Below are positions 31,901 to 46,500 of a stretch of 64,000 nucleotides of DNA, in pieces; position 1 is the first letter of the stretch, and each line of letters begins with the position of its first letter. The notes beneath the pieces were generated by a model that had not been told where the DNA came from, did no database searches, and was given only the letters and a program-made list of their open reading frames with translations. Position numbers and translations under genes: made by a program. Origin of the DNA: Linepithema humile (lineage: Eukaryota > Arthropoda > Insecta > Hymenoptera > Formicidae); NCBI RefSeq assembly GCF_040581485.1, contig NC_090128.1, positions 18,344,931-18,408,930 on the forward strand, written 5' to 3'.

Positions 31901-32111
31901 GCAAGGTTTCAAGGATCTCGTGCAAAAGAAATGCGAGGAGAGAGGTATATTATTTATGCCGATCCCGAACAGATACAAGGAGGCTAAGCAAGTATACAAA
32001 GTGGGCAACGTTCAGGCGTACATCGACGGCAGTGTCTTGTTCGTGTGTCACAACGGTACAAATTGGGTGCCGACGCATTTAAACGCCCTGCTGGATATGT
32101 CCGAACTTTAG
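28907..32111 (+). CDS. TFIP11 (sip1): Tuftelin-interacting protein 11 / septin-interacting protein 1, complete
   Basis: G-patch cofactor of the helicase DHX15/Prp43; it promotes spliceosome disassembly in the nucleus (yeast Ntr1 family). Eight exons: 28907-29015, 29182-29395, 29483-29660, 29745-30700, 30827-31023, 31096-31524, 31623-31774 and 31863-32111. They give 827 residues, close to the human 837. The acidic N-terminus (MSEDEVESFEITDYDLNNEF) precedes the G-patch (about residues 157-203: KGIGAKLLLQMGFEPGKGLG). A basic/acidic linker and a coiled-coil region (NDRLITLEAEKKNLSKVV) follow. The GCFC domain comes next (WNPLMQPKQPIKLFQQWK, HPWLPLL, ALGGWHPSDRSARLMLQPW, YEWKELIPVHIMAGLFDKFFFPKWL). 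The C-terminus is VLFVCHNGTNWVPTHLNALL. All phases agree and no disruption was seen. Harbinger 2 ends 197 bp upstream. Confidence 0.97.
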
Positions 32112-32124
32112 GATTTTGTAAATT

Positions 32125-32146
32125 AATAAAGTGATTACTTAATAAA
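32125..32146 (+). terminator. TFIP11 polyadenylation signals
   Basis: AATAAA at 32125-32130 and 32141-32146, 14 and 30 bases after the stop codon, giving a very short 3' UTR. Confidence 0.8.
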
Positions 32147-32149
32147 CGT

Positions 32150-35100
32150 ATATAACTATTACTGTAGCTGTGTTGTAAATACGATTGTAAGATATTTACT
32201 TCAAATACTATTGAAGAATTTTCATTAGTTTACTCGGATGACGTATATTTAAGTCTAAATTGATCAAAAATAGTGACATTTTTGTACCGCCGAAGCTGTA
32301 CAATAAAATTATTTTTTTGTTATATAATGATGTACACATTAAATAATAATACATATGTTTATTTCAGTATCAAACTTTGTCAAATAATTCTCTTTCATGT
32401 ATACATTATCGACTTCTGTTCAAAGAATCGCATGCGTGTAGGCGTCCCCGCATATTCCACTACTGAAGCGTAGCTTTAAAACTTCTCGTTATGGAAAGTT
32501 GCAAGTTCCCGCGATGCATACAGGGTGGACTAAGAAGGATGTATGAGAACGATTCGTACGTTTGAAAGAATTTGGAAAACTTTATTTTCAATTTTTTAAA
32601 ATACTTTCGGTATTTGCTGCAGACTCGATTGAAAGCACACAACTTTAGAGCAAATCTTCGATCAAATCAGATATGAGACGATAGAAACGCGTTCAAAGCG
32701 TATATAATTTTTTTACGAGCTATTCCAATTAGAATGACATTCTTATATTATTTAAATGATTGCATATTCATCTAAAATGTAAAAATATATGTTTTTCTTA
32801 TCGAACTATTTAATCCAATTAACAAATTAACGAGTCAATATGTTAACACGAATCTATCTTAAATCTATTTAAAAATATTTTAAAATATTTTATACGATTT
32901 TATATTTGCATAAGTTATATAATTGATAGAAATAAAATATATTACGAAAATATATCGAGACGTTGTTTCTTTTTCTGCAGTAATTATAAACGCGGATAAA
33001 AAATAGAAAATTTATGCTGCATATCGGATAAATACTTTGGTATCGATGCTTTATGAAGCAAAACACAATTGTGAAATATGTTCATCTTCTTTATCTAAAC
33101 GGGTTCTACAAGCCGGGATGAGCAGGAAAGGAGTTCGCGACGCCTATGGCACGAGGACATCGACGCTACTCTTAGCAGCCCGGAGTGGTCCTGCAAAAGA
33201 GGATGGACGTCTCTCTCGCCTACATGCCTAGCAGATCCCGTCGGGTGTCGAGAACGCATTTACATCGGATCGGAGTGTCCCTGCCTAGTAACCGTGCGGC
33301 TGCAACTGCAACGCGCCCGGACGGTCCTTGCACTCTCGCGAACGTGTTCGCTGAAAGCGTCGCGATACGCGAGTCGGCGCATCAAGATGTTAAAAGCAGT
33401 ACATGTTCCTTAGAGAATATAGTTTTCATCATATAAAATTAATCATTTTTATTCTCTAATTTTGCAAGAATTATTATTATTCGTTTTATGACAAGCGCAT
33501 AGGTTCTAACAATTTTTTTATTATATGTAATATTTATATTAAAATATTCTATACAATATTTATAATTTTTTTCACGTAAAGTTGAAATAAGAATTTGAGA
33601 AAATCTAATTTAACATGCATTGCTCACAGACGTTCAACAAAAGCGCGCAACGAGGTGAATGTCGCGGAAATGAGCGGCAAATTGAAGCGCATTAGCGATA
33701 CATGAGTGTGCGAGAATTGCAACTTCTTATTCATGTTGATCCCCGTAGATCCGTGTTTCAGACGTATCTACAATAATGACGGCATTAACAATTAAAAAGT
33801 ACTACGTGAATAAATTGTTTTCTTAAATTGCGTAAAAAAAAAATAATATAATTATGCACATGAAAAAGATTGCGCGATACTGCTTTCCTATTTCTTGCGA
33901 CTTGAAATTTGTCAAGAGAAATTCTTGATATACGAGTAAATTACTACACAGACTTCTGTGTAGCAAATAAAATAGTAAACTCTATGCATTTATGCGGCGC
34001 AACAGCGCGGTCAATAATTTCTTTAAATAGATCGCGGCTGCACCGGTTTATCCTTCGCATTAAGCTCGACAACTTGTTTGCGATTTTTAGCGACTCCCAT
34101 CGACAGGACAGTTCATTTAATTACTGCGCAAGGTAATCGCCAGGTACAGCATACGATTACGATGCACTCGTGCCGAATAGAGTGAATAATTCGAACTGCA
34201 TCATGATCGTTATTGCAATTAAACCGCGGGATGCAAATTGCGGCGTTGATCCACCTTTGAAAAACAATGCTGGAGAAGGATTGCAAAGGTGACTGTTTTA
34301 ATTACGAGGCAATTCAAGGCGATGGAAAAGCGATGAATTGAAAAGCACGTCGTGATTTGCGTAAATTATTCTCGGAGGATCGGCGAAGGAGCCACACGCA
34401 TCCATACTCGCGTTTTAGCATAAAACGCGATCGAGCCCCGTAGACATTCCAATCCCACGCAAATCGCCGTCTCTAAGTCCACGCATAAAACGCCAAGTAT
34501 GTACGCTCGAGAACGCCTAACGCGGCGATAGTTTTAACGCTGCATGATGCTCGAACTAATATATACAGTTATCTTTCACAATATTCGTCGGAAATCCTTG
34601 GCGTTTGTACAGTGGACGTTAGGTGTACTTCGACACGTAAAATCACTTACTTGTGGCGTACTCGCGACGTTCTTAAATATTAATGCATCATATTTCATGA
34701 TTTAAGAATCAGTGACTATGTTTTCATCAATGTATATAATATTATTTAATTTAATTTAATTATTTATGTATGTTTGAACAGAGAAATCTCTCTAAATTAT
34801 AATAATCACGACACATCATTGAATTCCACTCATTTCTCGTCGCAAATTTTCTTGCGAATTTTAGACACGCTTTTGATCTAAAATATTTGAGCTCGCCCGC
34901 ACGTAGAAAATTGCCCCGTTGGCGTGTGGTTTGTAAAATAACAAAGATTATTCGCGTCCACATTCAAATCGAGGTATCCGCGCGCGCTGGTATTAGTTCA
35001 ATTTGCGGCACTTACGCAATTTACAACCTCCGTATCCTCGAGCGGTGCGAAATGACCGATTAGGCTTGCGCAAACGTCGGATAAATTCGACGTGTGATTT

Positions 35101-38100
35101 ACAGGATTAGGTATTCCAAGGAATACAGGCCTGTGACTTAACCCATTCTCGGCGCGCGCGCACGTGGGCGTCGAATGGAGATTCGAAGCGAGACGTTTAC
35201 ATTTGCGCTGCACATTGTTGGAGAGATACAAAAGAATGTTAATGCGAGTGTGGTACCGCTATACGCTATTTATAAATGATCGGCCTCGTGACAGGTATGT
35301 ATGATCTTTTAACAAAGTTATTTTTATTTCTGTTCTTGGAGTTGAACTTTATTTTTCACAGGAAATCATGTTGGTATAAGACTCACTTTACTTATTCACA
35401 CTCGCGCGCGAATAGGCAAAAATATTTTTTCCGGAGAAAGAAACGATGCGAAATGTCCGACTGAGATTATTTCCAGTGTTTAGATTACAAATATTTTACA
35501 AATGAGTCTTCGTGAAATCCGAAAAAATGAAAACATTTACAATTAATGTGTTATTACTGTTCATTAGAATCTTTGCCTTTTTTAAATAAACAATCTGTCT
35601 CGTTATGGCAATCATTATCACTACAGAGAGTAGCGACATGTTTTATGACAAGCGTTACTTTTATTCTGTTTTATGCAGATTCGTCTGCTTAAAATTCACA
35701 ACTGTGAATAAAGATTATGTCTGGTGAAACAATTTCATAAGCTAAATCTTTTTCTTCTGTCCTTTCGCTACGTTAATAAAAATAAATTTCATTCAAAACA
35801 TGACTTTAGATTGAAAAACAAACATCTATTAAAAAAACACATGGAATACGAAATTATCGTAAAAATTGCTGTAACTTTTTATGATAAAATTTCGCAGATC
35901 GAGAGCACACTGGAGAATTAACAGGCGGGCTACAAGAAGATCCGAGATTATTATTCCCGCTCGCCGCGGAAGAAAAAGGGTATGTGTCTTCGTTTGCGCT
36001 TCGGCAAGAAGTCTAATACAGCTGAAACGCAGTGCACGCATGCACACGACATAACCGCCTGCCTCCATCGGTGCGCGATCGTTACCTATCCTGGGCCTTC
36101 CTTTCACATTATCTGAAAGGCCTCCCAGGTTGTAAGTGCAGCCATAATGCGTGGAACTATATCGCGCCGCGTGTAAGGGCGCGCGTAGATGCCGCGAGTC
36201 TCCCGCGAAACAGGTTGTCGTTTATATCTCTTAGAAGACGCAGCTATTCCGCATTACACGAATATGGAGATTGCTAAATTACGGATTATTATAAACGCCG
36301 TAAAGTGAATAACAATGTTTTGCAGCATATGAAAAATCAAATAAGACGTGCTAATATTTTCCACATGTAAAACAATGCGGTATAATATTTTAATATTTTA
36401 GAGAGAAGAGCAGTTTCAGCAGGAAACTTTTCCCTTCAAGACTCTTACAATCTTTTTCACATCTATTGAGCTCTCAAATACGTTTTCGTCGCTTTCTCCC
36501 GATCCGCTTAAGCGTGTCAAATCTCCGAACGACCGGGTGAAACGGGCTCTTCGCCCACGCATCACAATCTAAACTGACACGGCGATCGCCGCTCGAGGCG
36601 CGTCGTGTTCGCAACTTGCTCATTCTTCTGCAACGCAAATGCAATCGCGATCCGGCCGGCGGTATCGCTTCAATCGGCTGTATTATGCGGGCATTTCGCG
36701 AAGAGGCACGGGAAAAAAAGTGCGAATCGTGCAGACACGAAGAAGGGCAGCCGGTAGATTGGAGCGCGCAACAGGTGTAACTCGTATACATCGTCGTACA
36801 AATAATCTGGTTCACTCTTGAGCTAGCAGGTGTACGCGCGTCGGAGGGAGAGGGGAAATGATATGAATTATTTGCCGCTCGCGTGTTATTATTTCGTTAC
36901 GTTAGCGAGAATCAGTTTGCCGCGTGAACTTTCGTAGATTTCACCGGAGATATCATGCCTCGTCCGCGCTCCGCGCGGAAAAACACACTTCACCTCGATT
37001 TCGGTGAAACCGCGTCGCGATACGACGAAACGTTTAGCTTTAACTGCGCTTACCGTTAACCGGCGTCAGAGAAATTGATCCTTAGAGTATCATATTTCTC
37101 ACGTGTCTCTTTCCTCTTATTTGCCGACCGTTATTAAGAGATTTCTATGGCAGTGTCACATTTTCTATGTTGAAAATATATTTTCTCTTCAAAAATATAA
37201 TTGAAAAAATTGTTTCTATAATTGAACGGCGTCAAAATTATCGAAATCGCTCCGTTCGATCTAATAGAAGTCGATATCTAGGCAAGAATTCACTTTCGAC
37301 CGAAGAGCATCTGCCCACGATTTTTTCTCGAAATCTCCGAAGAGTTCAGTCATCATCGCGAGTTACATTCGCGTAGCTTCTCCATTTCCACGAGTCTCAA
37401 GAACGAGCGCGGAGTTCCTTCTTCTAACAAACGCTTATTTTATCATTCCGTCGCATCTGCGTGCAGCAAGAGATCGCATCCCACGGCGGGAAGCGAGGAG
37501 GGGGGCGAAAGGAGAGGGCCGAGTCGGAGCGGACGATCTTCCGCGGTCCTTTAATCGAGAAGGAGGAACGCATAACGACGCGGCGTGCGTAATGAGTAAT
37601 GACATCTGGTCGGCAAAGGGCGGGGCCCGGCAGGTCCCACGCGATCTCCACCGTGGTTACGCGTACACGGCTGCACGATCTGACCATCGACTCGTTTTTC
37701 TGCATGCTTAAGCATACGCGTACACCCGATTTAAATGACCAGCCAGCGTCGGCTTTTATCAAGCGAGCCGCGACATCTTCGCGATTTACGAGAATTCTAA
37801 AAATAACACGCGTTACGAGCTGTGCATATATGCGAAATGTGAAGTTTCTTTAATCGCGATTTGTTTGAAGGACAGTTTTTTTTTAGCAAAGATATCGAGA
37901 GAAAAGTATTTGCTTATTCTTTATCTACATGCTGTTGTAAACTGAATTTCATAATTAAAGATAAAATTTTATAATTAGAGTTAATATATTTGGCGCATAT
38001 ATCTTGATATTATCTTGATAAAGAAATATAATAAATTCATAAAGATTACCGAATAACAATTTCTCGATCACACTCCGATGCTGATTACGCAATGACGCAG

Positions 38101-40190
38101 CTTAAAATTGCTTTCACTACGATAAATTTGGATAATTGTAACATATATTGCGCTAAATCGCGAAAATATCGTGCTCTTTGTGAGCGCAAGAATGCCATTC
38201 GTTGAAACAAGTGCGCGACATCAGATTTATTGCGTAACGATAAACGCGCGAAAAAGTGGGAATTGTGTACAATAAAATTATAAATTCATCTCATAACGTT
38301 AATAACGCGTGTCGCGTTTTACGATACGCTCGCATTACGGGCTCGCGCCCGATATGGTATAAGCGTATCTCACAATCATAGGAGCGAGCGCGCGCTGCGC
38401 CGCGAGTTTTGTCGCTGACGTCTGAATCGTAATTGCATACGAAATATTATAGCAAGCTCGCTAAGGCGCTTTTCCCGTGGCAAGAGCGCGCCTTCTTAGG
38501 ACGGACTTTCCGTCTTGCATTAGAGGATGTCCAGCATCGTCCGCTCGCGGAAATGAGATCGTTGCGTAACGGCGGACCGCGGACGATGAAGGAAACGCGA
38601 TGCGGACTTTCAGTAACAATGCGATCAAATTTGTTCCTTTGCCTCGCGAATGCTCGATCGCTATCGCGCGCCCAGTGTCGACTACGTGCACGAGGGATTG
38701 CAAATTGCGCGCGGAATCCCGTTCGGGCGGGTATCTCGTAGAGAATTTTCGTCACTAGAATTTCGAACGCGGTGTTTCGCTTCTGCCGACGCAGAACACG
38801 CAGCGAACTTTTATTCCGCGTAGCGTGGTGATCGAACTTGAGACACGCCGGCGTTAAACAAGAGTTCTCTAATATTCCGCGCGCAGACAGGACAAATCTG
38901 TAGCTCGTTGGTTGCAGCCTTCTTTGGCGCGACAGCGTGGGCGCATTTATCCCGAACGGAATTGCATTCGCTCGCTCGCTCTATCTCGAGCCGATCGTTT
39001 CGGTGTAACCGACCGCTATCCGTGACTGGCCGGCCTCACCATCTGGTTTATGTAATTGCGCGCATGTCGACGCATCTCCGGCCGATGTAACGCCGTCCGG
39101 AAGTGCTCCGAAGGCTGCTTCATAACTCGTAATCAGAAACGCGGATTGTCGCTCCTCAGAAAGTTATCCGAGGCGCGATTTTACGTGGATTTTGCAAAAC
39201 ACATAGCGGGAGCGAGTGACGAGCACCAAGTTTCGATGCAATTTCAATGAAATTGCTCGAGAAAATAAAATCGGTGCTCTTGACAAGTTTTGCTCGACGA
39301 AATTTGCGTCACGGCGGCATAAAATACGCAGCAAACTTTCTTTTCCCGCATACAATCTCTTTTCTTTTTACACTCTGTACGAAGCGCAATTCTATTTCAG
39401 TCTCGGTTATTGCCGCTGATCGTGTTATCGCGTAATCCACCGCGAGAAGTCGTTAGTAACGCGAGGAAGGAGAGCAGGTGAGCAGTTTGGCGACTGGACT
39501 GGGCGCGGTGCATAGTAATTCTTTTGCAATCAATCATACATTTGACTATATTATCCGCGAGACGAAAGTAGGTTGTGCGTCTCGGGAAGCCGCAGCGCTA
39601 ACGGTTGCTGCTACTTTCGAACGATATAATTGCAGCTTTGCTGATTTATATCACGTATCTATGGGCGACCGGTGACGACCGGCAGCGCGTCGATTAACTC
39701 ATTATTGAGGAACTTTGCGAAATGCGTCTAGGGAGCTGGACGAGTGTAATAGTTATTGATAACACGCAAAAAGTTGTGTAAAATCGTACCGTTTACGTCT
39801 CAATAACTCTTCTTACAGATCCGACGGAGTATTTAATCTATTCGATTTATTCGAAGAACGATTGAAATCTATATTTTATAAAAATAAAGATTATATTCCA
39901 AATTTTCTGTTACAAAATTGCACGCAAGGCTTATAGAAATATATTCAAGATTGTTCAAAAGCAAGTTCCTCAGCTTAGCGTAACTGATTGACGTTCTACA
40001 AGATATTCCGCGATTTACCGGAGAAAATCGAGTCACACATATTGATACAAACCTACTTGAATGTGAATGTGACCGAAATTGTTGGCGTTTGTCAATATTA
40101 GCATCGAAGACGTGTCGAATTACTGGGGATCAGCATAAAGCATCAATTGTGTCGCACGCGCGAGACAACCGAACTCGAGTCTCTCAGCAA
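32150..40190. other. Intergenic region, no gene seen
   Basis: AT-rich to about 33.0 kb, then much richer in GC and CpG. ORFs are short, unsupported by codon pattern or splice signals, and often open on both strands, as expected for CpG-rich random sequence. No transposon of the families seen on the left was recognised. Confidence 0.6.
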
Positions 40191-40961
40191 AACACATCTC
40201 TCCAACATTTGCGGTCGGCAGCATCCGCCCGCGCACTGGACCGAACGAGATGCGGCGTTCCGAGCGAGTCCGAACGCCGGCGGAGGCGCACGAGTAGTTC
40301 GCTCGAATCGCGCTCGCGCGACGCATCGGCTCGACCGCGCGCGACTAACCCGTTCGCCTCGTGCTCGCACGCGCGCAACGAGAGATACGTCGTCGTCTCC
40401 GTAGTTAAATCGCTTCGATCTTGAGCGTCTCGTTTACGAATCGCGAACGTGACGCACATCCAGATCGTGATTATCGTGATCTCCGCGGAACTGCAAACCA
40501 CGCACGATCAAGCGCGTTTTCGAAAATACGCGCCCGTAATCGCGCGATCGTCGCCGTTTTTTTTAAATATATGCGCTATCGCGGCGCCGCTCGCGGGACG
40601 ATCCCGTCAGTGAGAATCGTCGTCTTCGAGGAAGATATTATTGAGGAAAATTGCCGTTGCGCGCGGGAGTGCAGAGTGTGCGCGAAACTTAACAATAAAC
40701 TATCGAGACTAGCATCGATATCGAGAAGATTCGTCGATTGTGGATCGGAGCGGCGGATGGACCGATCGCGAGGAAGCGCGAGCGAAGGCCGGTGCGTGCA
40801 GCATCCCTCGGAAGAAGATTGCACGCGCGCGACGCGTGGCGCGTCGCGACGTCGTGCTTGCACGATGCGACGCGTCGTCGACCGACCCGCTCGTTGAAAG
40901 CAGCTTCCGTTTACAGGCGAGAAGCATCTTGATGAGGCTCGTTATGGATTCCTACCCGATG
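40190..40961 (+). promoter_or_regulatory. CpG-dense block with candidate distal 5' exon
   Basis: Very CpG-rich stretch ending in a strong donor (CCCGATG/GTGAGT at 40962). The last codons would read MRLVMDSYPM. This phase does not join the coding frame of the exon at 59461, so if it belongs to the downstream gene it is a 5' UTR exon with a short upstream ORF; translation would then begin at 59469. Alternatively it is an unrelated first exon or a chance donor. Confidence 0.3.
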
Positions 40962-42262
40962 GTGAGTGTACGCAATCCAAAATGACTCTGCTCTGTCGTA
41001 ATATTGATTTAACGTAGTTATAAACAAAACTGCTTTCTAAGAATATCGCGTTTCACGCGAGGAAATATATCATTCTACGAATTTGCATTCGTTACTGAAG
41101 CGAGTCATTGAAATTACTGAGTCATATCTCGGTCGTGCGGCGCGTTCCGCGTAATTTGATCGCATCCGGCATCGTGTGTCACCGAAAATGCGTCCTCCTT
41201 CGAATCGCCTGTACGAATCGTTCGCGTCCATAGCGTTGATTTATTTTAAAAAAATTATTTTTTTTACATCAGGTATATTAATCTTCAACGTCGCGAGAAG
41301 TTAAATAGTTTAGTTCAAATCTTTCATTTAATTAATCTTTGGATGCTATTAGAAGTTGGCGTGCGCATTTTGAATGCCATCTCAAGTGCGCAAGATACGT
41401 CACCGTCGATCGTTTCATGAACTAACGATGAAGACATTTGTCATTATTGCGAGCAAGAATTCGATCGTGCCTGCAGACGCTATTATGTCATCAAGACTAA
41501 TACGCACAATGGACGCGTAAGTATCGGCCGACGCGCGTGTATCTCCGGCTCGTACTCTCATAACCGCGAACGGAATGATAATGGCCATGTGCCGTAATTT
41601 ACGATCCCTGGAAATGATCATTACGATTGGCGCGTTCGTGTGCTACTCGTTGCGATCGATTGACACCACGCAAAAACAGTTGGCTCTCGAAAAATTACCC
41701 ACCGGCACTCTAATCAACGCAAACGCGCCACGTCCGTTAGTGATTTAGCCTCTCAGAAGCCAATTCGTGAAATACAAAAGAAAGAGAACCGCATTAAACA
41801 TTCGCGTTGATTAAGAAATCTGCAAAAAGCAGAGTTAATCGGTTTGGCTGCTAAGAGGCTGAATTATTTTGGAGCGCGAAAGAAAGGCAACGCGCGAGTA
41901 GTCGTCGGATTGTTGCACGCGCGACGTACAGGATTCTTGTATGCATTTGCTTCGAACGCCGAAACCCTAACAAAGGAACAGTCGCCGAGACGTCGTAGAA
42001 GGTCAAGATCGGGCTTATTCACTTCGAAAATGGAAACTCGCGCTCGTGCAACGCCGCAATTAATCGCCGGGGTCATTCGCGGGACGAGCGACGCTCATAA
42101 CGACGCGCAGAAATAACCGGCAGGAATTTAACGCGCGCTGCAGCCGTCCGAGAGACTGCAGCCGGGACGACGATGAGGTCTTTGGGTTAAGTATCGCGGA
42201 TAGCGATCTCGACCGTAGGCATTAGCATAATCTTTTAACGCGCGCGTCCGTTTCTTCGCTTC

Positions 42263-42276
42263 TGTCTCTCTCTCTT

Positions 42277-42327
<51 letters not shown>

Positions 42328-42330
42328 TTT
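42263..42330. repeat. CT-rich microsatellite
   Basis: Almost pure (CT)n followed by TTTC units. Confidence 0.95.
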
Positions 42331-43511
42331 TTGACAGAATTCCCCGTGTCTTGTACGCGGAGTGTCCAGCTCTGCTAGTTATATGCGTATTCGCATTAAC
42401 GCGCACCATCGCCGTTGTCGTCGTCTTCGTCTTCACGGCGTGCCGACTATTATTTTGACCTTACCTCGCATTCCTCTCCGCGATTACTACCTGGTTTTTG
42501 CTTCCTCCTCGCGGCGGAGTCCTTGGAGTCGCGGATTAAGTCATTTCGCGAGGAGGGGAAAAGTGGCACCGGCGAAATCGTTCGCTTTTTTTTTGCGCGC
42601 AGTCGCATGCATGACGGTGTTGCTCGAATGCATGATGTGAGTAAAGCCGCATGTAAGAGGATCGTAACGAGGATCGTTAAGCCCGTGTCAGACTACGCAT
42701 TACAGATCGAGATTAAGATTGCATTAGGGCCGAAAATTGTTCAATCGCATTACGATTGCGATCGCTTTCTGCCGTATGATGGATAGTTCAGTATCTTGTA
42801 ACGTTTCTGTATCGTACGTTTTCTCCTTTCTGTTTCTTTTTTTGTTCATTGCAATTCATTCACGAGTTTATTAAAATACGGAGAATGAGTTTCTTCTGCG
42901 TTATTGTCTTATTATTGCGCGATTCAAATTAGCAGAACTTGATGCAATATAGAAGATAGGCTAATCTTTAAATTCTAATTTATAGCACAATCTTTATGTC
43001 CGCTTTATTCTTATAAATGTAATTTTCAATGCAGATTCTCAAATGCGTACGAGCTTGACAATCGTTGGAATATGATTCAGGATAAACATTGGTGATGTTT
43101 TCTCCCGCGAGCGGCGCTTAATAACGCGCTTAATACGCCCATATAATCGCCCATAAATTAACACGGCTATATTCTAATTTCCGTGCGTAGGTAGCCGATT
43201 ATCGTTGCGTCTTCATCCGCGTTACTCTCGAAAGCGATTCGTTTCTTCGGGCGACTCTCGTGTTTGAAAACTTACGCCATACGGGACACGTCCCCGAGTC
43301 CGGGAGATAATTTATGGTAGCTTTCTTAAAACGATGGTCCCGAACGCCGAAGCGTGCGCATAAATGAAAATTGATTATGGCCTCGCGCTCGCGCGCAAGG
43401 AGCAAACGTTGTTTAAGCAGGGACGCGCGTTGATTGCCGGTTCCGATCACGCTCTACGATGTCCCTTAAAGATTATATAAATACGAATAATGCGCGATAT
43501 ACACTACTACC

Positions 43512-43532
43512 AGCGCGCGCGCGCGCGCGCGT
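43512..43532. repeat. (GC)n microsatellite
   Basis: About ten uninterrupted GC units, able to adopt Z-DNA. Confidence 0.9.
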
Positions 43533-46500
43533 CTCGGAAATTTACGACGATCAAAATGACAAGTGGGCGCACCGTGTGTAATGAGGCCTAAAGTGTCGTT
43601 TGATGTAGCCTGACTTTGTAACGGCTCGAACAAAAGTACTTGAGAAATAGAAAGGTGGTACACACGGCGGGCAACTTCTGCTAAGAAGAGGATGTTATGC
43701 GTGAAATATCAGATAACTAAAGAAAAAAATTTGTACGGCTTTCAGTGACAAATGAAGCACGAACAAAGTTTCAGAGTGTTTGCAGACTCGGCTCGCATTA
43801 ATCAATCAATATGCGTTGAATACACGTTTCTCGATACATTAAGTATAAACTTTTATTTCCATTTTGTAATGATGGAATGATAAAGATGACGCAAGTCCGA
43901 ACGAAACGAGAGACACTGGGCGCTACTCGAATCTCCCATTTTCAGCTTTCATTTAGAGACGTATGCAATCTCACGTCGAGTGATTGCAATCAATTAGGTA
44001 TCCCGCGAATAAATATGTGTTAACGAAGCCGCGATCAGTCCGCGATATGTAATGCGCAGAATAATCTTTAAATTGCGCGATCCTCACGGACGCTACAGTC
44101 GGATATTGATCGCTTTAGAAAGTGCAGTGTTTCAAAAGCGGGACGGAGGAACAACATCAGGGATAATTGGTGCTGATAAATCAGGCTCGATCCGTGATTG
44201 CTCGCGCGATCGCGAGTGAACCTGTTAATTTACGAACTTTAACACCGGGAGGAGCGTATGAAGTGCGTACTTAATTAAGCCGGGTCATAATGCGCGCTTC
44301 GAGATGTAAAAAAAAAAAAAAAGCGTCGGTCGTGTAACGAACGTACGTAACGAGTTCTTTTCACTCGCGAACGCGTTTGCGGTGATCTCTGCGATTGTAA
44401 TAACGATAGATTGGTTTATTTCGATTCTTTCCCGGAACAGTTCTCAGGCAATCAAAGTTAAAGAACAACAATTGATAATTAAATCGTCAGTCGATAATTA
44501 AAAATTATTCTGATTCGTTCAGCAGTCTGTCGAGAATAGAGCAGCGCGACAGTCTGATTTAAAACGGCGCCACTTCGCTGGCGCTATACTCTTTCCGCGA
44601 ACGAGAAGAAGCGAATCTTATTTCCCGTTTGAATGCTATTCCTTTCCGGCTAGTTTCTTGCGACATTTGAAATTCCCCGGAGATCCTAGACCTATCTCGC
44701 GCGTGACGAGACTGCACCGGATGATCCTTCATCCATGAATGAGACTTTTCTTGGTTTTCATTCTGTATTCTACGGGGAGCGCAGCATACTGTCATCTCCT
44801 AGTTGTAACATCATTTTGCATTAATTTGAGAAATTTCTTATATCAATCGAATATTTTTTTCATTATCGGATATGTGTATTATATATATCGCCAATTGACG
44901 GCAACAAAACGATATGATTTGGTCCACAATTTGTGTTATAAATATATGACATGGGATAAAAAATGAAGCTGGAGAGCACGATGAATTCCGGATAAGCGAG
45001 CCTTCCTAGGTTGACGATCGTCGCCGAAACAGATGAATGAGAGCGACTCGCGTGCGCTTCCCGGGAACGCGCGCGACCGGTATCTCGCGAGAGAGCACGG
45101 CCGGCGGACGCGACAAGCGGCGCAAAAAAGCGGCGGAGAATAAAACGCGGCAGCGGCAGAAGCCGCGAGGCCGATGCGAGGCATCCTCGCGACGATCGAC
45201 AATGACGATCACGTGTGCGACGGCGCTTCGACGGCGCGGCAGTGTATATACGCGTGAGTGCGTGCGTCGGATAGTCTCTTGCCGCCGCCTGTACGCTCCG
45301 ACGGGGCAGCGGCGGCGAGGGGGTTGAAGGGAGCGGGCACGTATGAATGGGAGCTTCATTCACGTGGCCGCTTCTCGCGACGTGACCACGCGGCGCATCT
45401 CCGTGCCTCTTCCCTCTGGCTTTGTCCTATCCCCCGCCTTCTCGACGCACTCGCGTATCTCTCTTCGCGAGAACAATGGACGCCGGGCCGTGCAAAGGAC
45501 CGACGCGATTCAGGCGATTCGATCTATCGCGATGAATGAACGAGTGAAACGTTCGCAATGAGCTCCCAATTGGTCTCTCGTTTAACTCTCTCACCTGTTT
45601 TAGAAGCTAATTTTTCTTTTTTTCAATATTAAACGCAGAAGTGCCTGCGGCAAAAATCTAACATCTCACTCGCTCGCGGATCCGTGCTCTTTATCTTTCA
45701 CATTTTCTTGTACTTTTTCGCCTTGCGTTGCGCCGAGAGAGTTACAAGCCGCGTTCGCCGTCGAATCGGGCGGCGATCGGCGCGGCAGATAAGGGATCAT
45801 CGCAGGTCCCTCTCTGCGCGATGGCGAAGATGTACGCGGTGCATCGCGAGACGCGGCATAAATACTCGATCGCGGGCCCGACTTTATATCGGATCTCGAT
45901 CCGATCCATCCGGTCGTTACTCTCCCGCTCGAAGGCGCGTCTTTATAAGGAGTAAGAGCCGCTTATGCGCCGGCACGTATTCATATCGGCTCTCGTCCGC
46001 CACAAGCCGATTTATCTCAACCAAGCCCGGCTCGTTGGGCGAGACCTAAGTGCCGGATCGGTTTGATGAATAGCTCGCGCGACGGACGCGGGCACGTGGG
46101 TGGAATTACGGGCGATTTGCCGCATCGATTTCTCGAGCGCGCGGCACGGGAAAACCGGCGCGATCTACATTTCACGATTTATCCCTCCGGCCTTCGGTCT
46201 AAGACGCGGAGCAACTCCGCGTTTTACAAAATCCGAGACCGATCGAAGGATCGTTCGACTTCGAACGACTGTGACTTACGCCGATCATAAATCCAAGAGA
46301 TAAAAACTCACGAGCGTCGCAGATAAGAGAGAAAGAGAGGAAGAGAGTAGAGGTCGTACTTTATTTCGCCGTGAATTTATTCAACGAGAGAAATAACTTA
46401 CTTCGAGATAAAATGTATGCGTCTCGGAGAAGATCACGTGAAAGGTGCGTTCGTATGTTTGCGCAAAGTTAAGAAATTGCGAGGGGAGAGGGGATATATT

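Noticed and set aside
40089..40985. Several ORFs of 60-158 residues in CpG-rich DNA
   Set aside because: Open on both strands because CpG-rich DNA lacks stops; Arg/Ser-rich with no domain. Only the donor at 40962 was kept as a weak signal.
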